Assembly: GCA_013339765.2 (NCBI GenBank) | Contig: CM023448.1 | Location: 331,346,941 to 331,410,940, forward strand | Length of the DNA: 64,000 nucleotides | Direction: 5' to 3' | DNA from: Haemaphysalis longicornis | Taxonomy: Eukaryota; Arthropoda; Arachnida; Ixodida; Ixodidae | Shown here: positions 24,351 to 37,049 of the stretch, piece by piece | How positions within the stretch are numbered: the first letter of the stretch is position 1 | Layout of the letters: every line of letters begins with the position of its first letter | Notes under the pieces: generated by a model | The model's input: only the letters and a program-made list of their open reading frames with translations | Database searches by the model: none | What the model was told of the DNA's origin: nothing | Program-made: the position numbers and the translations under genes

Positions 24351-24999
24351 CGTATTCTATGATCGCGCAACCGTATCACGGCTAAGCAGGCCGACTCGTT
24401 GCCACGCCATTACAGGGGTAGTTTTTGTGGACACGTGCTATTTCGATCTTGCAGTGATACATTTAGTCTTTGTTGTAGCTATCTGCCTCGGAACTTTAAT
24501 AAAGCAGAAATTTGAGTAAGAAGTAGCATTTTTCAGGAGACCAAAAAAATATAAAATCGCCAATATCCCTCGTTAAAAATGTAAAAAAAATATTTACTCA
24601 TATTTCCGCTCCGTTCTTGCCGCGATATGGTGCACCTTGTGGCGCAGTATGTGGCGCAGTATAAAATGGAGTGTTTAGTGAGTGCAGGCTCGAGTACTCT
24701 GCAAAAGAGGATGGAATAGGATATACGAGGACGAAATGCCGACAGTGCTGGTGGACAGCAAAAGAAGCGGCAGGCATCCAATGCCGCTGCTAAAGCGAGC
24801 AAGCGCGACCGCCTAAACGGTTGGGAAGAAAAGCTGGGTTGGCATGGTTCGCGAGGGGCGTGCGAGAAACGCTGTGCTGCGGGCTTCTGAAGCCGGGGCA
24901 AAGGGTGCGCATCGGACGGAGCCTTAAGTCTGCGAGGGGACATATGCTCACACATTTTCAAAGGTCCACCAACGAACCTTGTATTAATTTTATTAATTT
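24351..24999. other. Unassigned sequence, no gene recognised
   Basis: No motif or repeat boundary. A minus-strand frame at 24533-25021 has no recognisable domain. Confidence 0.5.
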
Positions 25000-25092
25000 T
25001 TAAATGCTTAAGCATGTGCACGTGGACTCATCGAGGAAGCGCGTCTGTCGGTTTGTAACGCGATGTGTGACCCTTTCATGACATACGAAAAT
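25000..25092 (+). repeat. Dispersed repeat, copy 1
   Basis: About 93 bp from TTAAATGC through GACATACGAAAATGCT. It aligns in the same orientation with 26008-26101 at perhaps 75 percent identity by eye. Shared blocks are TAAATGC, AGCATGT, GGACTCA, GAAGC and GAAAATGCT. Confidence 0.6.
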
Positions 25093-25116
25093 GCTGTTGC
25101 TGTTGTATCGCTCCAG

Positions 25117-25288
25117 GGGCGGTCACATGCCATCGCCGCTCTCTAAGTTCCGGCCGGACCTTACACACCTGAATAAATGTAGGAGGCCACAGTGCATCAC
25201 CGAGTCCACGGCCCCTTTCCTACATGTGGTGCCTGGCCAGGTCACCACATGTAGGAACTTAGAGAGCGGCGATGGCATGTGACCGCCC
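25117..25288. repeat. Inverted repeat with nested palindrome
   Basis: Perfect 35-bp arms at 25117-25151 and 25254-25288 begin GGGCGGTCACATGCCATCGC. Overlapping the right arm is a second palindrome (25219-25255) centred on CCTGGCCAGG, with CCTACATGTGGTG arms. A third copy of the central CCTGGCCAGGCACC-type block follows at about 25335. No coding capacity. Confidence 0.85.
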
Positions 25289-26007
25289 GTGGAGCGCAGT
25301 CGCGTTCGAACAGTGGGTCGCGGGGAACGGCTGACCTGGCCAGGCACCGCTGATGATGATTCTGGCGCTCATGATGACGATGGCGATGGTGTCGCTACAC
25401 TGTTAACAAAAGGCGGTAGGGCCTTCATGCTTTGGCGTTAGACACCTTATATGCCAGCAGTGCATTTATTTGGGTAAAGTAAGGAAGTCCATTTCAAAGG
25501 GGCTCGGTGTGTGGCGCGTTTTAAGGTTACATCTGGTCTTATGGAGGTATTAATAGAAAGCTCCTGGGCCATCATTTCTTGATATCAAACCTTTTATATT
25601 GGCCCTAAAGATGTATTCCCAGCCACGCAAGTGTGTTTAGTAGTGAAGCCAACTGTTAATGGGCTCAGCGCTCCATATAGGGGTATGCGAGTATATAGGC
25701 CTCTTTATATGTTTATGTGAGATCTCTCATATTGCCCTTGAAGTGCTCTACTCCCCCCATTAGAGCATTCGTATGTAGCAGTGAAGAAAGCTTTAGAAGC
25801 GCTCGGCACTTAAGACGGGTGCGCGGGGTATTGAGGAGGTCTTAAAGGCCCTACTCTGTTATCGGGCAACTCATATGACGACAAAAAAAAAAAAAAGAAA
25901 TGTCTTCCCCGCAATGCATATTCCTGTAGTCGAGTCCAGAGTGGCTCGGTGTGTGGCAGAGCGGCCTGTGCATTTATTCGACCACTCCCAGTCGGGAGCT
26001 TCTAGAA
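25289..26007. other. Unassigned sequence, no gene recognised
   Basis: A run rich in ATG/GAT trinucleotides lies at 25350-25395. The rest has no motif. A poly(A) run occurs near 25884. Confidence 0.5.
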
Positions 26008-26101
26008 TATTAAATGCGTGAGCATGTCAAGACGGACTCAACACGGAAGCCCGTCCGTCTGTAACGCTTGACGTGTCACTTTCGCCGCATATGAAAATGC
26101 T
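26008..26101 (+). repeat. Dispersed repeat, copy 2
   Basis: Second copy of the repeat at 25000-25092, same orientation, about 1 kb to the right. The sequence between the two copies is unrelated apart from the palindrome beside copy 1. Confidence 0.6.
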
Positions 26102-26159
26102 AGATTACTACACATAAGTGCAATAGAAATCAGTAGGTTGTAAATAAAAATTGGTGCTG

Positions 26160-26225
26160 CTCAGATACGGACCTGTGACTTCTGTGTTTGAATGCAGGCA
26201 TTTCACCAGCTGTACTACCGGTTCG
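26160..26225 (-). repeat. tRNA-like remnant
   Basis: On the minus strand, GTACAGCTGGTG followed by TGCCTGCATTCAAACACAGA and CAGGTCCGTATCTG recalls the D-arm, anticodon arm and T-arm order of a tRNA. It lacks paired acceptor arms. It is probably a decayed tRNA-derived repeat. Confidence 0.25.
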
Positions 26226-27804
26226 TTCTCCTAAGCGGCGCAGAAGCGGCGCTTGTCTATCGCGTTGGCCGAGAAATGTGGTCACTAGGTTCTAGCACCT
26301 GGCTGCGGTCCCGAGTGAAGCTTTACTTGACTACATTCCCCGGGTCCGGACTTGGCCCAGCCGAGCACTGCCCCAGCGACCCGCCGTGGCGCCTCATCCA
26401 TCCCGATCGCCCATCTCAAGCCTTCCCTTCACCAAACTGGGGCGCAGTGGTGGAACTGGCTGGTACGCGGTGCTGCAATGCGCTAACCGCTCGACGACGA
26501 AGAGCGAAGATGCAGAAACTCGGAGCGAAGGCGAGCGTGTCGGCCGTAACAGAAACAACGGGAGGACGCGCCAAGTGTCACGACTGCTACCGCCACTGAC
26601 GGAGTCATACAAGAGGCGCTGTTCGAGCGCAGTCAGGCAGCAAAACTATACAAAAAGCCGCAACGCAGAGCAAGCATGGAGAAACACAAGCGCGTGATAC
26701 CGAGCGTCATAGCGATCAAAGAGCTCTTTTGAACGAGGGCGGCCAAGCACGAGGGACACGAGCATGGAACACTGAACGCCACCGAGAACTAATAGTTCAC
26801 TCTGCCGAAGAACACGTCCAGGCAAAACGCCACAGAAACGTAGTGCAATAACGTTTGCTTGCACGTGACAGCGGACTGAATGCTCAACAAGTCAATCGTC
26901 AGCGTTATTGCACCATAGGTTAATCTCTTGGTGCAGTAACGCTAATGCTTTACTCTCTAACGGTTCAGTTCGCTGCCGCGTAGTATGTTATATTGTCTTA
27001 CCAATTTCGTTCCCACTGTCCAGAAAAGCGCACAAAACATTATTTTTTTCTGGGAACTGTAGTTACTGCGCACGTGGACAAGAACTGCAGTTATCGATCG
27101 TTCATTGTAAAGCGGCATTAGTATGACGCCTCGAACTTTTGGCGCAACCGTATCCACTATAAACCGACATAAGCACGTTAGCGCAGGCGCGTGCACAGAC
27201 GCACAATGAGGTCAAGTGCTTGCATAGTCATAGCGTTTCCCGCAAGACTATACAGCGGATTAATTATCGCCTGCTAACGCTCTGTAAATTACACGGCGCG
27301 TGGCAAAGCCTGCAAGAAGATTTACATTAAGCTGCGCGTGTAGAGGCTGCACAAGCTGTTAGAACGCTGATACCGGCGCTCGTTTTATCGTCTTTATTCC
27401 TGTGCAAGTTGTGATCCCGCGAGGCAGCGTGCGCTTTGTTCGCGTGCCGGGAGGAAAGCAAGGAGCCCGGCAACTTCGGGCGCCAAATGAACGCTCGGGC
27501 CAGGCGTCCGTGCGCTCGTCAACCGTGGCATTGTTTATGCAGACAAGACGCGGCGTTCGCATCACTCGAATTTAAGCCACGCTGAGAGCCCGCTTCTTCG
27601 GAAGGATACGACACCCTGGAGAGCGGGAAAGCAGGCTAGAACACCGGCAGGGAATGAAAGGAACCAGGCGCGTAAGCTCTCATCAAGCACGACGGGGAAG
27701 CTTGTACCGAGGTTCGCATCCCCGAGTTCTCTTCCATATTCATCCCCGGCGTACGTGCGCTTCGCCGTACACGCGCCTACAGACAGAAACCAAGGGCCCA
27801 ATTC
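26226..27804. other. Unassigned sequence, no gene recognised
   Basis: No domain or repeat end recognised. ORFs are below 140 codons and overlap. Confidence 0.5.
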
Positions 27805-28106
27805 TAAAAAAGGGGCGTCGTTTTGAAACGACGGAGTAGCGCCATGCAAATGCATGTGTTTGGGGGTTGGAGCGCCGCATTGAGCTTCTTCGGGACGTGA
27901 GGATCCCTGCAGAAAGGCACTGGGGCAAGGGCGTGAAGCGACACCCACTGCCCCCCGCTGTTTCACTTGTCGCTTCGCGCCCTTGCCACAGTGCCTGTCT
28001 TCAGGAATTCTCACGTCCCGAAGAAGCTCAATGCGGCGCTCCAACCCCCAAACACATGCATTTGCATGGCGCTACTCCGTCGTTTCAAAACGACGCCCCT
28101 TTTTTA
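27805..28106. repeat. 302-bp palindrome with about 135-bp arms
   Basis: Arms run inward from TAAAAAAGGGGCGTCGTTTT (27805) and from the matching complement ending at 28106, with few mismatches and a central unpaired stretch near 27945-27965. A smaller perfect hairpin (GTCGTTTTGAAACGAC) sits inside each arm near its outer end. The right arm stops exactly where the trinucleotide tail of the LINE fragment at 28107 begins. Foldback element or inverted retroelement end. Confidence 0.85.
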
Positions 28107-28400
28107 GAGGAGGAGGAGGAGGATAAACTTTATTGGGAGCATAGTAATGTGGTGTGGGGCCCTCAGTCCAGGACTCCATTGGCGACCCCTGCCGCCACGG
28201 CCCTTTCCACCAGCCTAAGCTGGGAATCGAGACCGGAGCTGGACAGCTCCTTCTCCCACTGCTCACGGGAAGGGTGCGCGATTCTTGGAATTTTTGGGTT
28301 TGCCGAACACTCCCATACCATATGGTACAGGGTGCCCGGGGAAGCGCAAAATTTGCACAGCGGGAAGTACTGAGTGGGATGGAGCAAGTGAATTGGGCCC
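28107..28400 (-). pseudogene. I-type LINE 3' end, 5'-truncated
   Basis: On the minus strand the translation CKFCASPGTLYHMVWEC, then SREQWEKELSSSGLDSQLRL and VERA, matches the C-terminal tail of ORF2 of I-type LINEs in arthropods. It has the C-x2-C-H-x4-C zinc-binding-like knuckle and a tryptophan-rich end. ORF2 encodes endonuclease, reverse transcriptase and RNase H, used in target-primed retrotransposition. Only about the last 75 residues survive. After the stop codon come about 50 bases of 3' UTR, an AATAAA signal and a (TCC)n tail at 28107-28122. The 5' truncation is near 28400, though the open frame continues to 28543. Not functional. Confidence 0.8.
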
Positions 28401-28689
28401 CAAGACAGCACTGTAGGCTCTGGTTGAAAAGCGGCAGCGCCGAGCGCGCTAAGGAAAACGAGTGATGTGGCGGCACTTTTAAAGCTGCTCACAGTAATAA
28501 AGCGGGCCACCAACTGAAACCAAGCAACAGCCACAAAGAACATGCTTCCCCCACCCGCGCTTCGTGCAGGCCAGAGACAAAAGTAGTGACGCGCTAGCTG
28601 CTTTGCCCACTCTTACCGGAGCGGCTGAGCAGCGCTCAACGTTTCGACGGCTCACACAGTCCGGCCATTACCGAAAGCCGTTGGTGATG
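28401..28689. other. Unassigned sequence
   Basis: No motif recognised. Confidence 0.45.
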
Positions 28690-29200
28690 GTTTGCGCTGT
28701 CTGACGCAGCAGCAACAACGTACACGTGGGGAAGAAGAAGCGCGGGGGAAAAATGAGGGGAGGATTCGTGAGATCGGCCCGAGTGCGTGAACTCCCCAGA
28801 GAAATCAATTGGCCGACCACCGCTCTGCCAGCGCCTTCGCTGCCACGGACGGTAACGAGTCCGCTCCCGCCCATACATATTCATTGCAGCCAGCAGCACT
28901 GGCGAGCCCGGAGAGCCCTGCGGCCAGAGCCCGGAGAGTCGTGTGACGACCACGTACGTTTCTACGTTCGCGGCTGTAGAAACACGGGCTGGGCACTTTA
29001 CATACCGCGCGCGCAGAGAGATTGAGCTGTCAGACCATCTTCCCTCTCCCCGTGTGGCGGCAGTGGATCGGCGTTCGGGAAAGGGGATCAAGAGAGGTGG
29101 GACGAAACGCGAATGTTGCTGAGGGAAGTGTAAGAACTCTGCCGACTCGGCGAGTGGATGACACTGATCCGCTCCCTCGTCGCTGGAACAGCGGAACGGC
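28690..29200. other. GC-rich patch, no gene recognised
   Basis: Raised GC and CpG, with opposing ORFs (plus 28726-29025; minus 28636-29202, 188 codons), none with a domain. No TATA box or splice pattern that I trust. Confidence 0.3.
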
Positions 29201-29317
29201 AAGAAACGAGCCCCAGGCGAAGTTTAAAGAGGGCGAGATGGAACTGGAAGCTGCCAAATGACGAGGGACTTTTGGTTTGCGCTTTTAAAGAGGATATTTT
29301 TTCTTGGGCTACTTAAA

Positions 29318-29800
29318 CGTTTATATAGGCAAAACATTTCTACACTGCTAAATATGGTGGCAATTTTTTTCACTTGTCAACGTCGTTGAGCAAAAAGAAA
29401 TCAGTAGAAATAGTTGAGGCAAGACATTAATCCATAAGCGATATTTTCATTGTTCTTTTAATTAAGAGTATATGGCTGCGTGATTTCTGCGAAATAAGAA
29501 AAGACGCATTGAAAACAATTTTGACCTCAACATACAAAAAGCGCTCGCGGCACCCCCTCGTGTCAGTGTTCCAAGTCCAAAAGTAACAAAAGGTTCCACT
29601 GGAACTTGTGGCAGACGGCAGAACTGAACTTGAGCAAACTTACCCTTTGTTTATCGTGGGAGCAGCAAAACTATATGGGAAGTGCGTGATGGGAGGGCGG
29701 AAACGAGAAGAGAGGCCTTTACGCGGCAGGGGCGGTGGAAAACTATCGTCTGTATACAAACATTTGCAGCGAAGTGTGCAGATGCGCGGCATATTGTTTT
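29318..29800 (+). repeat. Dispersed repeat family R1, copy A
   Basis: About 480 bp starting ACGTTTATATAGGCAAAACA. It recurs in the same orientation at 63438-63910, very similar in the first 200 bp and more diverged later. The right boundary is followed by a (TTG)n run at 29800-29820. No coding potential. The identity of the family is unknown. Confidence 0.85.
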
Positions 29801-29820
29801 TGTTGTTGTTGTTGTTGTTG
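29800..29820 (+). repeat. (TTG)n microsatellite
   Basis: Seven TTG units directly after repeat copy A. Confidence 0.9.
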
Positions 29821-32800
29821 CATTTTCGGTAGCGGCCTTTGAGAATCCTTTTTCTCGTTTTCTGGTTTCCTTGAGGGCTTGCCTGTCGCGGTGTTTTCAA
29901 TGCCGATGGCATTAAAACGCGAGAAACGATTTCTACAAAGGGAAGAGAAAAGGATATTCACGAAGGGATAAATTGGAAGAAGAGCAAAGTTTTAAGTGTT
30001 TACCGACGCCCCTGGGCGACGCAAACGGCAGGAGAGAGCAACGTTCCACACTGATCTCTGATTAAATGAGCTGCTGCTGTCGATTAAAGCAAAGCTGATT
30101 AGCATTTCATCGCATAGTGGCGCCAATTCAATTCGAAAATTATAGTGACGATCATCCGGCTCCTGACCACCGTCATTCCTCCTGACCACAGAATTTCTTG
30201 CATACGCACTATAGAAAGGAGACTGGAGCTAACGTCAAGACGATTCGTTCGAGGCTGTTCGTCTCGCTCACGAAGTTGGGGGAAGAGTGCAGATTTGCAT
30301 TAGCTTCGTAACTGACTTTCGTCTCAGTGAGAGCGGGAAGAGGTAAAGTTTGGCAAAAACACAGAGAAAGAGTTTATATCCGTGGGTAGGAAACAAAACC
30401 ACGCTGTACCAATTAGAAAGAAAAATAAGACGCATTTTCTTCCGTCTATTTTACGTTTACGGTTACGTTTGGCGGCCCGGGCCCGCTCTCGTTCTCTTAC
30501 CGCGGCGTCGACGACGCGTCGGTGACGGTCGCATGCCGGTGATGGTCGGTGCCGGTCAGTGACAGTCAGTGACGGTGTGTAGCTTCCTTCTTTGTGTCCC
30601 GTCTTGAGCGCTGTTTTTTTGTATGAAGTATGACGCTTTCCCACCGCTGTTCGCGGCGTCGTTCCTCGTACCAACGCGCGATACGCTTTGAGAGCATTCT
30701 TTCCCTTTGTGGCTCGTCAACTGTGTCCCAAACACGCGGTCAAGGTGCTTCCGACGCGAGACTCCAACGTTCCTTTTTTCTTCGTGGCTTGGCGCCCCTC
30801 GCACTTGGTTTCTTTCACGCATGCGCACATCGTGCTTTGGAGGGTTTTCTGCTGATCAACAGACGGTTCGCCTATAGCCATCGACAGCTTGGCCGTAAAA
30901 ACAAGGGGGGGTAGTGCGCAGCGAGCATCCCTGTACAAGTCCGTCGTTGAGGAAGCGTATGAGCATCTTAGCCTCATTGTGCGCTGATGACGGCGACGAC
31001 CGATGTTCGAGGCCCTTCCTTTCAGAAAACGGCGGCCGAGACAAATGTGCGTCTCCGCACACGGGCAGTTTTTGGCCCTTCTCCGTATCGTATCGGGTCG
31101 ATATAGTGCAGGTACTGCCAACAAAAGTCAAAAGTCGCCTTAGTTGTGGAGCCTTATTCGGAACCATCACAATTTAAACACGCCAAGCAGTACCGCGCGG
31201 GTGCAAACGACTCCGCGTGTAGCGTGTAGCATGTGCGGAGGAGTCGAACGGTAGGTTAGTACGGTGGACGAGTCCTGCTACGTTGGACAAGGGGACCTCC
31301 TTTTTTTTTTTTTTCGTCACCACCAACGCTCCCAGGCATGCGTGGTGACAAGCAACCATGCTTCGCGCACAACCTGCTGAAATTGGGAAGAAAGATCGAT
31401 GCACACCGCGCTTATAAGCCCTACGGACTGCGCGGTGCTGTGCTTGTTAACGACGCCATAAAGATGGGCACGCCCGACTCCCCAAGGCTCCATGCGATGG
31501 GGAAAGGAATAAAATAGGAGACGCCGCTGACACGGCCAATGAGAAAAAGGGCGCAATACTGCCGACAGAAACATATGACGTATGCTTGCCAGGGCTCGGA
31601 GATCGTTCCGAGCATTCTGGCGACTAAAGGGGCCGCCACAAGAGACGGAGCAAGGGAAGCGACAGCCGCCGTTTCGCATTCCTCGCTCGAATATTTTCGT
31701 TTCTGTTTTGCTTTACGATGAAATGTTCCTCCCAAGTCTCTCTGAGAATTCCACGAAATGAGTTTTTGCTGCCCGGGTTTAGCTCTGGTCGATGTGCCCT
31801 GAGGAGGAAACGAAGCGGAATTTCCACAAGGATGCCTGCTTATACACACGCGAACCCCGCAATTGCGACGAACTTCTCTTTTCGTGGTACAGTGTAGTAA
31901 CGTACAGAAGCGAAAATCACCAACGCCGACGATTTGAGAGGCGCGTACGCTTTTCGACAAAAAGCGCGGAATGCGTATATATCTATTGAAGAAATAATGG
32001 GTTTGGCCTGGCAAGAGATTTAATTTTTTGATTGAGAATTTAAGTTGCTAAAATGAAAAGAGGACAAATAAAAAGCACCTAATTTTGATGAGGCAAAATA
32101 AAAATATGTGCAGCTCTTTGCGCACATCTTCCAGATTCGTATGTTTCGTACCAGATGTCGTGATTTCATTTTCTCGGGTTGAAATGCAATTTCAAGAAAA
32201 ATTAAGGTGGGTTAATTTCGGTCAAAGTTTTTCTTCTCGTTAAGCTCACAGTACATGTCACCGTGTTGCTGTTGAAGAAATTTGCTGCAAGCTTGGTATT
32301 ATTTTTTTTCTAATGACATTGCACGTGAAGTGACGAACCGAATTTTCCTTTATTGTGTCGTTCTGGTGCCTGAAAAGCATTGGAAGCTAAGTGCTTCGTA
32401 ATGAGTTTTTCGAGCAATTAGCTGAATAACCGCCTACTTCTACCTCTGGTATTGTGTCCAGGTTTGCTTCAAAAATATTCATGTTGTTGGCACGACGTTC
32501 CTCCAATTGCAATACTTGCGTTCTTGGGCGTTGTTTTTGTATTTTTATATATCGTTTCAATTACGTTACCTCCGATCCAGGCGGTGTCTCCTCGTTTTCT
32601 TCGTTTTCGTCATGACTTCCAACGTCCAGTCAACCTCTTCCACTTCCAAATCTTCCACTTGTGTTTTTAAATTTGTTTATGGTGCAGTCGGAATCAACTA
32701 TCTCTCAAACTTTGTATAAAATTTCGGTGAGCTGAAACTATAAACGACTGCTTGCCGTAGTTCGTTTGTATTTTAGGGGTGTGTATTTGGTGGTGTCTCA

Positions 32801-33279
32801 AAGAGTATATACAGCTATTTGAACTTCACGCACCACCAAAATGTTTTCTAAGCTTCAAAAATTTTTTGGGTCACTCCCGAACCGTATTGATAGTTGCTTC
32901 CGATAGGGTTTGAATTCTTTTCCCTCCATTCAAGCGGATTCTCAATTGTTGTGGATCGCACATGAAAAACCGTTTCCTTGAATCTTTGTCTCAGTTCCGT
33001 TGCCTGCAGCCTGGGCCAGTTTATCCGCTTTGAGCTATTGCCTACTTCCAGGAACGACTCCTCTGCTTGCAAGGACGGATTTTACAAACTCGAGTTATAC
33101 ACGTACAGAGAGAGAGGGAGAGAGAAAAACTGGACACGGCGTGACAAAAAAGCTTCTCCAGCTTTACCAATTTCGTCGCAGTATGTGCTTTTCAGCGTCG
33201 TCTATCCGGCCAACCACCGTCGTCGAATGCCGGGCCCGCCCGAGATTGTCTTTCCCATTTTGAGCGACGAGAACGCAGT
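29821..33279. other. Unassigned sequence, no gene recognised
   Basis: A CpG-rich spot lies at about 30465-30560 and a poly(T) run at about 31301-31314. ORFs are shorter than 200 codons, overlap each other on both strands and carry no domain. 31990-32820 is AT-rich and empty. Confidence 0.45.
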
Positions 33280-33732
33280 GTGAGACAGAGGGCTGGAGTG
33301 GCCCCTACAAGATTTAACGCGCGTGCAGCGACGGTCCAGCAACGGAAGCAGCGCTCTTGGAACCCCCCGAGGGAACCCGTGAATATTTTATACGGCCGCG
33401 CGCGCAGCGCACGCCGCCGGGAGGAACGCGTTCCGCGTGGTTGCCGCCGCCTTGTAAATCAGGGCCGCGCCGGCGGATCCGCGACAATGCCACGCTCATC
33501 GGCGCGTGACACGGACCCGCCCCCCGTGCTCCGTCCCCTCCGCGAAAGGATATGCGCCAGGAGACGGATTAATCGGCAGGCGGAGGCGCCCCGATCACCA
33601 GGGCACCGGAACGTGACTGTAACCAAGTGCAGCGCAGAAAAACACCACACTGAAGACGGAACAGTTAGGTTCCTTCTGTTGTCGTTACTAGATACTCAAG
33701 CACGCGAGTCATTCCCTTTCACTGAAGCCTGA
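33280..33732 (+). other. CpG-rich patch with a 150-codon ORF, not recognised
   Basis: Dense CpG with GC boxes. An AT-rich TATTTTATA (33384-33392) sits just before a GCGCGCGC stretch. The plus-strand frame is arginine-rich and low in hydrophobic order, as GC-rich chance ORFs are. A promoter is possible, a protein unlikely. Confidence 0.3.
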
Positions 33733-36700
33733 AATGCGTTCTACGGGACAAAACCCATGAAGAAATATTGGTGTCTGTGAGCAAGGGGGGGTGAACGAAA
33801 TGACTTTGATTCCGGTTTCTATGTCACTTTAAGTTCAACGCTTCAGTTCCGGTTAACTGCGGAACAAACAAGTAATGGTTCATAGCGGTCTGAATAATTA
33901 CCAATTCGAGCCACAAAAATTCATAAATAAAAAGGGAAATGCCTTCTTTCTTATTCTCAACAAGCATTAAAACTTCAAAGACGACTGCTATGAAAAGTGA
34001 TAATACATCTTAAATTATGAAGGAGCATTCGGTGATATCCCTAGATATAGTCTGGATTTAAGCATTTTCTGAAACGAAAACATCGCCGCACTAGGCTTAT
34101 TGCGATTGGAGAAGTATATGCATACAATGCTCATCATCCCCTAAAGAGCGCATTGGTGCAAGATTATCTCAGGAGTGGTACGCCATTAAGTGTGCTTCAT
34201 GACACAGATACCTTTGGTGTCATACGAGGAAGTTTAGCGCTGAAAACGCTCGTTCGACGCTCATTTGGGTGAAAGGAACGCCAAAAGCTACTTATGCCAG
34301 AACGTAGGGTTTTTGTGGTGGTCGTTGTTTTACCACGGAGCTGCAATACGTCACTGTCCCTCGGAAGCTGCGGCCTCTTTTCAAGAATTTCATGCAACGT
34401 CGAGTGCAATTAACACGGTTCTCGACTCAGGCTGCATTCCAGCTGAGCGTTTTTTTTTTAGATTTTCTTTAGAGCATCTTCAGGTTCTTAAGACGGCGCA
34501 CCCCAGCCTACGCCTGTCCTAATTTTCTAGACTAATTAAGTACAACTGCGTTAACTTGGAACGTTTGTTTATTTCCGTAAAGCTGGAATCACTTGGCGGA
34601 AGAAAAGTTGGGTCTTTTCTTTTTGGTCAATTTAATGCCGCATTTGTCTTACGAGTGAACAGTTTTAGGGGGCTCTGGCGCTGAAATAAATTAGGGCACC
34701 GGTTTCGTTTGTGTTTCGTTAAAAAAAAGTTTGATTCCATTTGTTTTCGGTTTCAGTTCAAATAATGTTACGACACGTTATGACCATTTCCCTGAAAGAG
34801 CTTAAAATAAAATTATAACTGTCAATAACGAGATCTAAACACATTAATGTAATTTAAATTTGGCTGTGTATAGAAGTCTAGCAAGCTATACTTGGACTTT
34901 GTAAAACTGGTTTTGCCGCATCTCGCGGGCGTATTGCGGTGAAACCTGCCCATAAAGAAAATGACGTTTGGACTAAAAACAGCGTCGAAGAGAGGCGAGG
35001 TAACAACAGAGCAAAAACAAAATATATAGAAAAAGTATCATTAGGGAGAGTGTCAAGAAGTAAATGAGCCACGCCAGAAAATGTACGAGGAGTCTGCGAA
35101 AGTGCGATGGATGCGACCATAATGCTTACGCACTGTCGGAACATTCTTCGTAGCAGTTCCTCAAGATTTTGTGTTGGTATTTTGACTCTTGAAGATCAGT
35201 TTTGCGACTCCAAAACGGCAATGAAGATAGATAACTTATGGCCCCGCCTAACTGCTGCTGGCTTTCTGTCTTCCTGCTTTTTCGTGACTTCTTTGGTCGC
35301 ATGCCCCCTCCCCCTCCCCCTCCAGCCTGAGTTGTCAAAAAACGATGTAACAAAACGATGGCGCTTAATTAGACATGTGCGGATATTTATGTCAGCTAAT
35401 ACACCTCAAACATGGTCGTAATTATAATCGCATTTGGTTTTGAACGTTGAACGTATTGTAAGTTTTGGATCATTCGGGGATGATTTGTCATCCGAATGCG
35501 TGGCAATTCCTCTAAAAACGTCGGTTTTCTCCCCTGAAACCAAGAGTTCAATTACAAGCGAGCTATGTGGCCCGACTGGGAGAATGATTGTTTTTGTGCA
35601 CAGATAAGTGCGAGATTCTGTCATGACAGAAAAAAAAAACAATAAAAGTGCAAAGAACTCCATCTCCAACAAACGCTATCTAAGGAAACTAACGAAAGCC
35701 AAACAGTCAGCAGACAGGAGGAAAGACATGACCACAATCCATTATGCACCACCAAGGTCGCCGACCTTGCGGTGGCGTCAACTTGGCTGCGGCGTAGCGA
35801 TTTTCAAGTCACAGAAGTCGTATTTTCGATGAAGGCAGAAAACAAAAACCGCCGCGTGTACGCAATATCGGTGCATGATGCACAACTGCAGTCCGTTGGG
35901 GATAAATAAAACAGCACACGCTGCAGGCAAAGCAGCGATTTGTCTGAACCTGAATTTCTCTGAAGGTGACAAGCCCTACTGCTAGGCAGCTCTGGGCCGT
36001 TCTCTTGCCGTTTACAAAGTGCGCGTTGCCTTCAACGATAATTGCTTTATCTCGGCAAAGGATTTCTAACTGCCATGCAAACAAATAAGGCCGCCGTATA
36101 CTTCATAAGGTTTAAAAGCGCCGCGGAAAAACGCGGGCCAAAAGACGGAGAAACCCTCAGTCCGTATACGAGCGCTCCAATGAATACCGCTAACCATAGC
36201 GATGTGTCGCGTAACACCTACTTTTTATTGTAGCATGAGGATTAGTATTGCGAAGCTTTGTTGCCAATATTTTGTAATGATACTAGCAATTCGCCGTTAG
36301 TGAGTACAATAAAATTTTCAAAGTGCCCGTACCTTCGTGCAATCTGTTAGCTTGCAGTGGTGATTTACTTTAGCTTACAGTGGTGATTATTACCAGGGCC
36401 CGTTGTAGTACACTGCGGCGAAGCGAGGGCACTTTTATCAATATAAGCTTGTGATACTTCGCAAATTCAAAAACTTTAAAAAAGCTTCCTTGGCCTTTTT
36501 GTTTTCGCTGTCTTTTTTTTTATTTTTTAAGGAATAGACAAATGTTTTATATTTAATTCCAAATTCGAGGTCGATATGGCCTGAATAACCGTGCCCATTT
36601 GACACGCATTGACAATACTAGCATGGCTTTAAGCTTGGGTTTTCTTTAAATGTGATAGAATCTATAGGGCGAGTGTACGATTCTGCGTCCATTCATCAGC

Positions 36701-37049
36701 AGTTTGCAGCGCTACCGGTCTTGCTTGCTCTTCATATGGCCAGGTCCACCTCGAGAGTACGGAGGCGGTAAAGGTGGCTGAGGGAAGTAACCCCCCGCCA
36801 CTCCATGTCCCCTTTCTCAAGCGACCGCCACGGGCAATCCACCGGTCCGTGGATGCTATCACGCGACTTCATGACAGCTTTCCTTCATCTGTTGCCGAAT
36901 AGGCAAGCAAAAATGAAAAGTGAGCCATCAGTGAAGCAGCCTAGAAGACACAAGAACACCGGAGAACTGGGTCCCGTAACAAGCACCTTCATTTCCGCCT
37001 GAATGTGCGGGAACATGTCGAAGGTAAAGTAAAAAAGCCGCAAGGCAGA
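33733..37049. other. Unassigned AT-rich sequence
   Basis: Long AT-rich stretch with many homopolymers and only short ORFs. No repeat end, RNA or domain recognised. Confidence 0.5.
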
